Shown here one piece after another: positions 46,012-54,595 of a DNA stretch of 64,000 bases. The position numbers and the translations under genes were made by a program. Numbering within the stretch: the first letter of the stretch is position 1; the number at the start of each line of letters is the position of its first letter. This DNA comes from Acidovorax_G lacteus (GTDB lineage: Bacteria > Pseudomonadota > Gammaproteobacteria > Burkholderiales > Burkholderiaceae_C). The stretch covers positions 112,157 through 176,156 of the forward strand of contig NZ_BAABEX010000003.1 of NCBI RefSeq assembly GCF_039540375.1, written 5' to 3'. The notes below the pieces were generated by a model. It had not been told where the DNA came from. It did not search any database and was given only the letters and a program-made list of their open reading frames with translations.

Positions 46012-47238
46012 ATGACCCAGCATCCCCAGCAACTCAGGATTCCTGCCACCTACATGCGCGGCGGCACCAGCAAAGGCGTTTTCTTTCGTTGGGCCGACCT
46101 GCCTGCCCCCGCGCAGCACCCCGGACCCGCGCGAGACCGGCTGTTCCAGCGCGTCATCGGCAGCCCCGACCCCTACAGTGCCCACATCGATGGCATGGGC
46201 GGCGCCACGTCGAGCACCAGCAAGTGCGTCATTCTCAGCAAGAGCACGCGCCCCGGGCACGACGTGGATTACCTCTACGGCCAGGTGGCCATCGACAAGG
46301 ACTTCGTGGACTGGAGTGGCAACTGCGGCAACCTTTCCGCCGCTGCCGGAGCGTTTGCCATCCACGCTGGCATGGTGGACACACAGCGCATTCCACAGCG
46401 CGGCACCTGTGCCGTCCGCATCTGGCAGGCCAACATTGGCAAGACCATCATCGCCCACGTACCCGTCACGGACGGCCAAGTGCAGGAAACCGGCGACTTC
46501 GAGCTGGACGGCGTGACGTTTGCGGCCGCCGAAATCGTGCTGGAGTTCATCGACCCATCGGACGAGGGCCCCGAAGGAGGTGGCGCCTTGTTCCCCACGG
46601 GCCGGCTGGTCGACCCGCTGGAGGTGCCGGGCATCGGCACGCTGGAGGCGACTCTGATCAACGCGGGAGTTCCCACAGTGATCGTGAACGCAGCCGACCT
46701 CGGCTACCAGGGCACAGAACTGCGGGAGGACATCAACCACGACCCCGCGCAGCTGGCACGCCTGGAGCGCATTCGAATCGCCGGTGCGCTGCGCATGGGC
46801 CTGATTCACACCCCCGAGCAAGCGGCCTCGCGCCAACACACGCCCAAGCTTGCCTTCGTCAGCCCCCCCCGGCGCTATCGCACGAGCAGCGGCAAGGTGG
46901 TCGAGGCCGCGGACGTGGACCTGCTGGCACGCGCCGTGTCCATGGGCAAGCTGCACCACGCCATGATGGGCACCTGCGCTGTGGCCATGGGCGCTGCGGC
47001 GGCAGTGCCCGGCACGCTGGTGAACCGGGCCGCAGGCGGCGGCACGCGCAATGCAGTGCGCCTGGGGCACCCTTCCGGCCTGATGCGCGTCGGAGCACAA
47101 GCCAGGCAGGTGGGCGGCTCCTGGACGGTCACCCGGGCGGTGGTGAGCCGCAGCGCCCGCATCCTGATGGAGGGCTGGGTGCGCATACCTGCCCATGCGC
47201 CTCACGCAGGCATGAGCGCGCACTGCCACAGCGAGTGA
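46012..47238 (+). CDS. prpF: 2-methylaconitate cis-trans isomerase PrpF
   Basis: The 408-residue protein starts with MRGGTSKGVFF-type text (residues 12-22) and has IDGMGGATSSTSKCVILSKS and NCGNLSAAAGAFAIH, the conserved PrpF/diaminopimelate-epimerase-fold segments with their catalytic-region residues. It isomerises the AcnD product in the AcnD-dependent methylcitrate cycle. Its start codon follows a repeat element directly. The C-terminal 15 residues look non-conserved. Confidence 0.94.
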   Translation: MTQHPQQLRIPATYMRGGTSKGVFFRWADLPAPAQHPGPARDRLFQRVIGSPDPYSAHIDGMGGATSSTSKCVILSKSTRPGHDVDYLYGQVAIDKDFVDWSGNCGNLSAAAGAFAIHAGMVDTQRIPQRGTCAVRIWQANIGKTIIAHVPVTDGQVQETGDFELDGVTFAAAEIVLEFIDPSDEGPEGGGALFPTGRLVDPLEVPGIGTLEATLINAGVPTVIVNAADLGYQGTELREDINHDPAQLARLERIRIAGALRMGLIHTPEQAASRQHTPKLAFVSPPRRYRTSSGKVVEAADVDLLARAVSMGKLHHAMMGTCAVAMGAAAAVPGTLVNRAAGGGTRNAVRLGHPSGLMRVGAQARQVGGSWTVTRAVVSRSARILMEGWVRIPAHAPHAGMSAHCHSE

Positions 47239-47313
47239 TTCGGTTTTTGCAGGTGTCCGCGGCGTCTGCGTCCAGGCCGCCTGTCGTTCCTTTTTTCAGC
47301 ATTGGAGTGGTCC

Positions 47314-48174
47314 ATGTCCCCCCGCACACAACTCAAGCAACTCGTGGAGGCGCGCAACGGCCTGCTGGTGCCTGGCGTCTTCAACGCACTGTCGGCCAAG
47401 GTCGCGGCCGATCTGGGCTTTCAGGCCCTCTACGTGACCGGCGCGGGCGTCACCAACATGTGGTTTGGCATGCCCGATCAAGGCTTCATGGGCCTGCACG
47501 AGATCTCCGAGCACACAGCTCGCATCCGCGACGCGGTCGGTGTGCCACTGATCGTGGATGCCGACACCGGCTTTGGCAACGCGCTCAACGTGATCCATAC
47601 CGTGCGCACGCTGGAGCGCGCCGGGGCGGACTGCATTCAACTGGAAGACCAGGTGGCGCCCAAGCGCTGTGGGCACTTTTCAGGCAAAGAGGTGATCAGC
47701 ACCGCAGAGGCCGTGAGCAAGATCAAGGCGGCAGTGGACGCGCGCCGTGATGAGAGCCTGCTGATCATGGCCCGCACCGATGCCGCGGCCGTCCATGGTT
47801 TTGAGGCGGCGGTCGAGCGCGCTGAACGTTTTGCAGAGGCTGGCGCCGACATCTTGTTTGTCGAAGCCGTGACGCAAGCCGAAGACATCCGCGCGCTGCC
47901 GCAACGCCTTGCCAAGCCCCAGCTCGTGAACATGGTCATCGGCGGCAAAACACCCATCCTCAGCGCGGATCAACTCGGGGCATTGGGCTTTGGCATCGTG
48001 CTGTACGCGAACGCAGCCCTGCAGGGCGCAGTGATGGGCATGCAAAAAACCCTCGCCACGCTGCGCGACGAGCGGGAAATCCAGGAAAGCAGTGGGCTGG
48101 TCACACCCTTCGCCGAGCGCCAGCGCCTGGTCGAAAAGCCCGCCTGGGATGCCCTGGAGCAGGCCTACGCCTGA
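47314..48174 (+). CDS. Isocitrate lyase/PEP mutase family enzyme, probable methylisocitrate lyase of the operon
   Basis: Starting at MSPRTQLKQLV (GGAGTGG just upstream), the 286-residue TIM-barrel protein has IVDADTGFGNALNV, EDQVAPKRCGHFSGKEV with the catalytic Cys, and LLIMARTDAAAV. These fit the isocitrate lyase/PEP mutase superfamily. The sequence is nearer to the dimethylmalate lyase/oxaloacetate decarboxylase branch (RTQLKQLV, FNALSAKVAADLGFQALY) than to classical PrpB. By position it should cleave 2-methylisocitrate to pyruvate and succinate; substrate remains to be shown. Confidence 0.8.
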   Translation: MSPRTQLKQLVEARNGLLVPGVFNALSAKVAADLGFQALYVTGAGVTNMWFGMPDQGFMGLHEISEHTARIRDAVGVPLIVDADTGFGNALNVIHTVRTLERAGADCIQLEDQVAPKRCGHFSGKEVISTAEAVSKIKAAVDARRDESLLIMARTDAAAVHGFEAAVERAERFAEAGADILFVEAVTQAEDIRALPQRLAKPQLVNMVIGGKTPILSADQLGALGFGIVLYANAALQGAVMGMQKTLATLRDEREIQESSGLVTPFAERQRLVEKPAWDALEQAYA

Positions 48175-48444
48175 GCGCAAAGCCAGGGCCTACCGGTACG
48201 GCCCAGTCGCCTCGCCCGGATGGCCGATCTGAGCGCGATCGTGCACCAGGCACCTGCCTGACCGCTGGCGGCAAGCGTTCATGGGGCAGCTCTGCATCAC
48301 CCTCGCGAGGATGCACGGGTGCGGGTCGATATGGGCCGCGAGGCGCTTTTTGCGGCCCACAGCACGTTATGGGCAAGAAAAGCAACGCAGCCAACCGCCC
48401 GAGGCCGTGCCAGCGCAGACCGCAGGGCGTCAGGCAGAGCTTCC

Positions 48445-49359
48445 CTAGCGCTTCGCGCCCAAAGCCGCCCCCGCAGCAGACACGCCCCGCGCAAAGTCCA
48501 CGAACGCGCGCAGATAGTCTGTCGCGAGATCGTTGGCCCGAGCGCCCAGGTGGATGCTTTTGGCAATGCCCTGACGGCCCAGCTTGACGGGTACGACATC
48601 CATGGTCTCGGCGTACTCCAGCGCCAACCAGCGCGGCAGCGCCGCCACGCCACGACCGCTGGCCACCATCTGCAGCATGATGTCCGTAGTCTCAATGGTC
48701 TTGTGACGGCGCGGCGCAACCCCTGCAGGCGCAAGAAACTGCGTGTACACATCCAGCCGTTCGGGGCTCACCGGATACGTGATGAGCGTTTCGCCCGCAA
48801 GCTGCGTCGGCTTCACATAGGCCTGCTCTGCGAAAGCGTGGCTGCCTGCCACCACCAACACCTGTTCATAGTCGAACACTGGCTCGAAATGCAGGCCGGG
48901 CTTGTACAGCGGGTCGGGTGTGACCAACAAGTCGATTTCGTAGCCCACCAGCGCACCGATGCCGCCGAACTGGAATTTCTGTTTCACGTCCACATCCACA
49001 TCCGGCCAGGCGGCCAGATAGGGCGAGACGATCTTGAGTAGCCATCGGTAGCAAGGGTGGCACTCCATGCCGATGCGCAGCGTGCCGCGCTCGCCCTGAG
49101 CCAACTGGCGCAATCGCTCCTCGGCCACCTCCAACTGCGGCAGCACCCGGTTCGCCAAGGCCAGCAAGTACTGGCCCGCCTGTGTGAGGCGCAGGCTGCG
49201 CCCCTCGCGCAGCCAGACGTCGGTGCCCAGTTGCTGCTCCAACTTTTTCATGCAGTGGCTCAAAGCCGACTGCGTGACGCAGAGCTTGTCGGCAGCAGCG
49301 GTCAGTGAGCCCAGGCGCTCGACTTCCTGCACCACAGCAAGGTGGATACGCTCCAGCAT
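48445..49359 (-). CDS. metR: LysR-type regulator MetR
   Basis: The 304-residue LysR protein begins MLERIHLAVVQEVERLGSLTAAADKLCVTQSALSHCMKKLE, the MetR-type HTH, and has the effector domain with GMECHPCYRWLLK. It is divergent from metE with 121 bases between starts. MetR with homocysteine activates metE in other bacteria, so the same circuit is expected. A TTG two codons earlier is a less likely start. Confidence 0.9.
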   Translation of the reverse strand: MLERIHLAVVQEVERLGSLTAAADKLCVTQSALSHCMKKLEQQLGTDVWLREGRSLRLTQAGQYLLALANRVLPQLEVAEERLRQLAQGERGTLRIGMECHPCYRWLLKIVSPYLAAWPDVDVDVKQKFQFGGIGALVGYEIDLLVTPDPLYKPGLHFEPVFDYEQVLVVAGSHAFAEQAYVKPTQLAGETLITYPVSPERLDVYTQFLAPAGVAPRRHKTIETTDIMLQMVASGRGVAALPRWLALEYAETMDVVPVKLGRQGIAKSIHLGARANDLATDYLRAFVDFARGVSAAGAALGAKR

Positions 49360-49480
49360 GGTCAATGAGCAAAAGTAATCGATTATTGAGATAAGACCAT
49401 TTTACTTCATTGATTTGGGTGCCTACGATCCGCTCGTTTCTCTCGTTCCCCTCTCATTCACTGCTTGACGCAACAACGAC
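49360..49480. promoter_or_regulatory. metR-metE divergent promoter region
   Basis: AT-rich relative to its surroundings. It contains the palindrome TAATCGATTA (49376-49385) and flanking TCAAT/ATTGA arms around 49362-49389, plausible LysR-type binding sites. A B12 riboswitch would not fit in this space. Confidence 0.5.
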
Positions 49481-51775
49481 ATGACGACGATCCACAACCT
49501 TGGTTTTCCACGCATCGGCGCCCACCGCGAATTGAAGTTCGCCCTGGAGGCGTATTGGAAGGGTGAGTCCTCGCGCGACGCACTCCAGACCCTTGGCGCA
49601 CAACTGCGTCAGCAGCACTGGGCGCAGCAGGCTGGCCTGGATCTGGTTCCCGTCGGGGATTTCTCTTTCTACGACCAGGTGCTGGACATGAGCTTCCTGC
49701 TGGGCAACCTGCCCGAGCGCGTGCGCGGCTTCCACGGCGACCCGTTGGACAACTACTTTCGCGTGGCACGCGGACGCTCGGCCCCGAGCACCGAGGACGA
49801 CAGCGCCTGTTGTGGCAACGTGGCAGCGGGCGAAATGACCAAGTGGTTTGACACCAATTACCACTACATCGTCCCCGAGTTCCATGCCTCCACCGAGTTC
49901 TCGCTCGACGCCGCACGGCTGCAAGCGCAACTGGCCGAAGCCAAGGCCCAGGGTGTACAGGCCAAGCCCGTCATCATCGGCCCCGTGACCTACCTGGCGA
50001 TCGGCAAGAGCAAGGACGAATCGAACAAGCTGGCACTGCTGGAACGCCTGCTGCCGGTGTACGCAGAGTTGCTGGACACCCTGGCAGCCCAGGGCGTGGA
50101 ATGGGTGCAGATCGACGAGCCCATCCTGGTCACGGAACTGGATGCGGATTGGCAGCACGCATTCAACCTTGCGTATCACCACCTCAAGGCCACCAAGGTC
50201 AAACTGCTGGTCGCCACCTACTTTGGCCCGTTGCAAGACAACGCCTATCTTGCTGCCAATCTGCCTGTCGCGGGCCTGCATCTGGATGCCGTCAACGACC
50301 CTCAGGGAGTACGGACCCTGCTCAACCTGCTCTCTCCGCACAAGGTGCTGTCGCTGGGCGTGATCAACGGACGCAACATCTGGAAAACCGATCTCACCGC
50401 TGTGCTGGACTGGCTGGAACCACTGGCGCAGCGCCTGCAGGAGCGCCTTTGGCTCGCGCCGTCGTGCTCGCTGCTGCATGTCCCGGTCGATCTGGACATT
50501 GAGCAGCGGCTCGACAGCGATGTGAAGTCTTGGCTGGCTTTCGCCTTGCAGAAGCTCGATGAGCTGCGCGTACTCGGCAAAGCGCTTCGGCAAGGACGCG
50601 ATGCCGTAAGGGCTGAACTGGCGGCCAACGTTGCGGCGCTGGCCGCGCGCCGCTCGTCGGCGCGCGTACACAACCCTGCGGTGCATGCGGCGGTGTCCCG
50701 TGTGGACACCCATCTGGGCCAGCGTGAGAGTGCCTACGCCCGGCGTGCAAGCAAACAAGCGGCGTTGCTGCGGCTGCCCACCTATCCCACTACCACCATC
50801 GGATCGTTTCCCCAAACGGCTCAGATCCGCCATGCGCGCAGTGCGTTCAAGGCGGGTCGCATGGACTTCGTCGAGTACCAAGCCGTCATGCGGGCCGAGA
50901 TTGAACGCAGCGTTCGCGAGCAGGAAGCACTCGACCTGGATGTCTTGGTACATGGCGAGGCGGAACGCAACGACATGGTGGAGTATTTCGGCGAGCAGCT
51001 CGATGGCTATGCGTTCAGCCAGTTCGGGTGGGTCCAATCGTATGGCTCTCGGTGCGTCAAGCCACCCATCCTGTTCGGCGACATCAGTCGTCCAAAAGCT
51101 ATGACCGTGGACTGGATCACCTACGCACAGCAGCTCACCACCAAACCCGTGAAGGGCATGCTCACCGGGCCCGTGACCATGCTCAACTGGTCGTTCGTAC
51201 GTGACGATCAACCCCGCTCAGTGTCGTGCACACAACTGGCGCTGGCGATCCGCGCGGAAGTGCTGGACCTGGAAAAGGCTGGGGTACGCATCATTCAAAT
51301 TGATGAGGCCGCGCTTCGCGAAGGGCTGCCACTGCGCAAGACGCAATGGCAAGAGTACCTGGACTGGGCCGTGGAGTCGTTCCGCATCGCCGCCAACGGT
51401 GTACGCGATGAAACCCAGATCCATACGCACATGTGCTACTCCGAGTTCAACGACATCATCGCGTCGATTGCCGACATGGATGCCGACGTCATCACCATCG
51501 AAACCGCTCGCTCGGACATGGAACTGCTGGACGCATTCGAGCACTTCCAGTACCCCAACGAGATTGGCCCCGGGGTGTACGACATTCATTCGCCCAACGT
51601 GCCGACGCAAGAACGCATCGTGCAGCTCATGCAGAAAGCTGCAGAGCGCATACCAGCCGAGCGCCTGTGGGTGAATCCGGACTGTGGCCTCAAGACACGG
51701 CAGTGGTCAGAAGTGACTCCTGCGCTGGCCAACATGGTCGCGGCCGCCAAAATCCTGCGCGCAGGCGCCGCCTGA
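49481..51775 (+). CDS. metE: Cobalamin-independent methionine synthase MetE
   Basis: The 764-residue protein starts MTTIHNLGFPRIGAHRELKFALE and has the usual MetE length. It transfers the methyl group from 5-methyltetrahydropteroyltriglutamate to homocysteine. The zinc-site residues are present: His650 and Cys652 in IHTHMCYSEF, and Cys735 in NPDCGLKTRQW; the acidic ligand lies in DVITIETARSD. Other landmarks are TTIGSFPQT and GMLTGPVTMLNWSF. Regulation by the divergent metR is expected. The next gene encodes a putative metallochaperone and is convergent. Confidence 0.97.
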   Translation: MTTIHNLGFPRIGAHRELKFALEAYWKGESSRDALQTLGAQLRQQHWAQQAGLDLVPVGDFSFYDQVLDMSFLLGNLPERVRGFHGDPLDNYFRVARGRSAPSTEDDSACCGNVAAGEMTKWFDTNYHYIVPEFHASTEFSLDAARLQAQLAEAKAQGVQAKPVIIGPVTYLAIGKSKDESNKLALLERLLPVYAELLDTLAAQGVEWVQIDEPILVTELDADWQHAFNLAYHHLKATKVKLLVATYFGPLQDNAYLAANLPVAGLHLDAVNDPQGVRTLLNLLSPHKVLSLGVINGRNIWKTDLTAVLDWLEPLAQRLQERLWLAPSCSLLHVPVDLDIEQRLDSDVKSWLAFALQKLDELRVLGKALRQGRDAVRAELAANVAALAARRSSARVHNPAVHAAVSRVDTHLGQRESAYARRASKQAALLRLPTYPTTTIGSFPQTAQIRHARSAFKAGRMDFVEYQAVMRAEIERSVREQEALDLDVLVHGEAERNDMVEYFGEQLDGYAFSQFGWVQSYGSRCVKPPILFGDISRPKAMTVDWITYAQQLTTKPVKGMLTGPVTMLNWSFVRDDQPRSVSCTQLALAIRAEVLDLEKAGVRIIQIDEAALREGLPLRKTQWQEYLDWAVESFRIAANGVRDETQIHTHMCYSEFNDIIASIADMDADVITIETARSDMELLDAFEHFQYPNEIGPGVYDIHSPNVPTQERIVQLMQKAAERIPAERLWVNPDCGLKTRQWSEVTPALANMVAAAKILRAGAA

Positions 51776-52296
51776 CCGGAGGTGCGCTGCTCATCGCAGC
51801 GAGTCGCATCGGCCGTCGATGATGCGGCGGGGTGGACGTCAGGTCCCCATCACAGCGCCCTGACTGACGAGCAACCGACGGCGGGGGGCCATCGCTTCGG
51901 CGAGCAGGATGCCCCCGATGGGCGCACGCAGGCGATGGCGGTTCCGCTGTGACGGTTGCGTTCCGTGTGAACCGCCTCCGCCAGGCAAGCAGCGGCAGCG
52001 TCACGCCTTCGCAGGGCGATGGTGGGAGCGACCCGGCGCAGCCCCCCCTGGGCCGTTCCAAGGCGGCCCTGGATCCGTGCACCTGCGAACGCGCCACCGC
52101 AGCTGGGCTACAGGGCAAATGGCTTGCTGTGTGGACCGCCTGAGGCGCCCGGTGTTTTGAGTTAAGCAGCCCCATCGCGTCGATTGGAGCCAGAAGGGCC
52201 GGGAAACCGACCAGCGCCACATCGTGCAGCTGTGCGCCCCGGGTGCCCGCACGGGGCGCTGGACGAAGACATGCAGTCCATGTCCAGGCGTTCAGA
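51776..52296. other. Convergent intergenic region (521 bp)
   Basis: Between metE and the COG0523 GTPase gene. Open frames on both strands look like composition artefacts, with no recognisable domain, and I saw no clear terminator or RNA. It may hold a decayed gene. Confidence 0.35.
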
Positions 52297-53508
52297 TCAT
52301 TCCCACGCAGGGAACGGATCCTCGTAGGCAGCCCAAGCTTGAGGGCCTTCGCCCATCTCCCTGTCGGTGAGCAGGCAGGCATCAAAGCGGGCCCTGAGCG
52401 CGGCTTCATTCATCCCGATGCCGATGAGCACCATTTCCTGGCGTGCATCGCCCGTTTGGGTGTCCCAGTGCTTGCGAATGTGGGCGACGGCCTCGGGGTC
52501 TACCGGCCAGTGCTCTGGAGGCACAGCCGCCCACCAAAACCCTGCGGCTCCGTGCCGCGCCACCGCACCGGCCTGCGACCATGAGCCCGCATACGTGGGC
52601 CTGCTCGCCAACCAGAAGAATCCTTTGGAGCGCACCACCCCTGGCCATTCACTTTCGACCAGATGGAAGAATCGCTTGGGGTGAAAAGGCCTGCGTGCTC
52701 GATAGACAAAGCTGCTGATGCCATATTCCTCCGTCTCCGGCGTATGCTCGCCGCGCAGTTCCTTGAGCCACCCAGGCGCTTTGGAGGCCTCCTCGAAGTC
52801 AAACAGGCCTGTGTCCAACACCGTGCCGAGCGCCACCTTGCCGAACTCGGAAACTTCGATTTTTGCGCGCGGATTGAGGCCATGCAGCATGCCCATCAAC
52901 TGCTCGCGCTGCTCGAACGTGATCAGATCGACCTTGTTGAGCACGATCACGTCACAGAACTCAATCTGCTCGATCAACAAGTCAACCACCGTGCGCTGGT
53001 CTTCGTCCCCCAGCGATTCGCCTCGTGACTGCAGGCTGTCGCGGGAGCTGTAGTCCTTCAGAAAGTTGAAGGCATCCACCACAGTGACCATGGTGTCCAG
53101 CCGGGCCACATCCGAAAGACTCTTGCCGTCTTCTCCTGCGAAGGTAAAGGTCTCTGCCACCGGCAAAGGCTCGGATATCCCTGTGGACTCAATCACCAGC
53201 TGGTCGAACCTGCCTTCTTCGGCGAGCCTTTGCACCTCGATGAGCAGGTCCTCACGCAACGTGCAGCAGATGCAACCGTTGCTCATCTCCACCATCTTCT
53301 CGTCCGTTCGCGAGAGTTCGGCGCCGCCTTGGCGCACCAGCTCGGCATCGATGTTCACCTCGGACATGTCATTGACGATCACCGCCACCCGGCGACCTTC
53401 GCGGTTGTTCAGGATGTGGTTGAGCAACGTGGTCTTGCCCGCACCCAGGAAACCCGAAAGCACGGTGACGGGGATACGGTTCGTATGTGGCGCAAGTTCG
53501 TGAGGCAT
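52297..53508 (-). CDS. COG0523 (CobW/ZigA-like) GTPase metallochaperone
   Basis: From MPHELAPHTNRIPVTVL the protein is 403 residues. It has the G1 motif GFLGAGKTTLL, G3-region ELSRTDEKMVEMSNGCICCTLREDLL with the metal-binding CXCC (GCICC), and NKVD, followed by the CobW C-terminal domain (RRPFHPKRFFHLV). COG0523 proteins insert or deliver metals, often zinc, and are frequently induced by zinc starvation. A link with neighbouring zinc-dependent MetE is suggestive only. Confidence 0.9.
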   Translation of the reverse strand: MPHELAPHTNRIPVTVLSGFLGAGKTTLLNHILNNREGRRVAVIVNDMSEVNIDAELVRQGGAELSRTDEKMVEMSNGCICCTLREDLLIEVQRLAEEGRFDQLVIESTGISEPLPVAETFTFAGEDGKSLSDVARLDTMVTVVDAFNFLKDYSSRDSLQSRGESLGDEDQRTVVDLLIEQIEFCDVIVLNKVDLITFEQREQLMGMLHGLNPRAKIEVSEFGKVALGTVLDTGLFDFEEASKAPGWLKELRGEHTPETEEYGISSFVYRARRPFHPKRFFHLVESEWPGVVRSKGFFWLASRPTYAGSWSQAGAVARHGAAGFWWAAVPPEHWPVDPEAVAHIRKHWDTQTGDARQEMVLIGIGMNEAALRARFDACLLTDREMGEGPQAWAAYEDPFPAWE

Positions 53509-54046
53509 GGTCAGGTTCGTAGTCTTCAAGACGGTTACATCGTGTGCATGGCAGCCATCACGCACGATGCGTGCAACAGGCCCTGGCGGAGCCGAATGAA
53601 TGCGCGACGCGCTCGGTTGTCTGGCCACAAACGCCACAAGGTCCCCATCCCACCTGGCGCACGAATCGGTTCAAACGCTTCGCCAGGTGGCCGGCCTTCT
53701 ACCTTGAGCATTCAGCGGCGGCTGCGCCCCGCTCTGCCCCGCCCCCGGCAGGCACAGCGAATGCGCGCCATGGCGCTCTCCACAAGGAAACGAAGGCACC
53801 GTGCAACGGAGACCACACCGAGGCGACTGCGCTTGGCGCACTCGGGTTCAAGGCAGCCACTGCATCGATGCCGCGGACAAGCACAGCAGGCCCACGCAGC
53901 AGCACACAAGCAGAAAGCCGCCGTCGCTGCATTGACCACACGTCTGCAAACCCGCGCTTTTATCGCAACTGGATTGCAGTTTAACCGATAACGCAACTTT
54001 GTTGCGTTATGAGTCTGTTGGCAACAGGTCGTGGCCTTGAAGCCGC
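53509..54046. other. Intergenic region upstream of the GTPase gene (538 bp)
   Basis: It holds the palindrome described separately. A minus-strand frame of 75 codons with a GTG start at 53939 (VVNAATAAFCLCAAAWACCACPRH in translation) begins with a hydrophobic, Cys-rich stretch and lies just downstream of that palindrome. It might encode a small exported Cys-rich peptide, but I have no homology to support it. Otherwise nothing is recognisable. Confidence 0.3.
53988..54010. promoter_or_regulatory. Perfect palindrome, probable operator
   Basis: Ten-base arms ATAACGCAAC and GTTGCGTTAT separated by TTT. A related half-site, TATCGCAAC, lies 18 bases to the left. There is no T-run, so a terminator is unlikely. 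It lies upstream of the COG0523 gene and 36 bases past the stop of the membrane-protein gene. A metal-responsive (Zur-like) operator is a guess; the sequence does not match the usual Zur box. Confidence 0.5.
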
Positions 54047-54448
54047 TTACCCCTTGTTGCGCATGAGAAACAGGCCCAACAAGACCACCGCATAGACCGC
54101 GATCAGACCTGTCTGGGCCCAGTACACCAATGTCGAGCGCCCGTCCAGGACCGTTGCCAGCGCGTCTGATGCGTTGACGGCACTCAGGCCCAACACCGTG
54201 ACACCAAGGGCCACCAGCGCCGCTGGCACGACATCCGGGATGCGAGCAGCCGAGGCAAAAAGGCAGGCGTACGCCACCACGGCGAACGAGATGATCTTGT
54301 CCTGATAGGCGTGGTACGGCACGTCGTAGTAAACGAACAACAAAGGCACCTTCAGGCCGAAGAAATGCGCAGTGGCCATGGCGCAAAAGTAGGCCACGCC
54401 GGCCCAGAGGGCCAGGGTGAGCAGCTTGGAAGAGGTCTGTGGGTTCAC
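54047..54448 (-). CDS. Conserved small integral membrane protein
   Basis: Using the GTG start (VNPQTSSKLLTLALW) gives 133 residues with four predicted TM helices. A conserved-looking loop, HFFGLKVPLLFVYYDVPYHAYQDKIISF, lies between the first two. I recognise it as a widespread unnamed proteobacterial family and cannot assign a function. It is divergent from the AraC-type regulator gene. Confidence 0.6.
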   Translation of the reverse strand: MNPQTSSKLLTLALWAGVAYFCAMATAHFFGLKVPLLFVYYDVPYHAYQDKIISFAVVAYACLFASAARIPDVVPAALVALGVTVLGLSAVNASDALATVLDGRSTLVYWAQTGLIAVYAVVLLGLFLMRNKG

Positions 54449-54510
54449 GTGAAGCCCTTCAAATGCAAAGGGTTCGAATCGTCTGCCAGAGAGGCCCCTT
54501 GTGTCCGTGG

Positions 54511-54539
54511 CCCGATGGACAATTAACGAAACCATCGGG
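54511..54539. promoter_or_regulatory. Inverted repeat CCCGATGG/CCATCGGG
   Basis: Eight-base perfect arms with a 13-base AT-rich spacer. The right arm overlaps the next palindrome. It lies in the divergent region between the membrane-protein gene and the AraC-type regulator. Confidence 0.5.
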
Positions 54540-54560
54540 CCAAAATATGGTTTTGGCCCG
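54536..54560. promoter_or_regulatory. Perfect inverted repeat CGGGCCAAAA/TTTTGGCCCG
   Basis: Ten-base arms around TATGG, ending 35 bases before the regulator's start codon. No following T-run. Best explained as an operator, perhaps for autoregulation. Confidence 0.55.
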
Positions 54561-54595
54561 ACAGCGCCTCGCGACACTCCCTCACACCACCGCCA

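Noticed and set aside
49360..49480. Possible B12 riboswitch before metE
   Set aside because: The space is only 121 bases and no B12-box-like sequence is seen; MetR control explains the arrangement.
54471..54480. GGTTCGAATC, resembling a tRNA T-loop
   Set aside because: The flanking bases cannot form the T-stem or acceptor stem, and no anticodon arm fits upstream.
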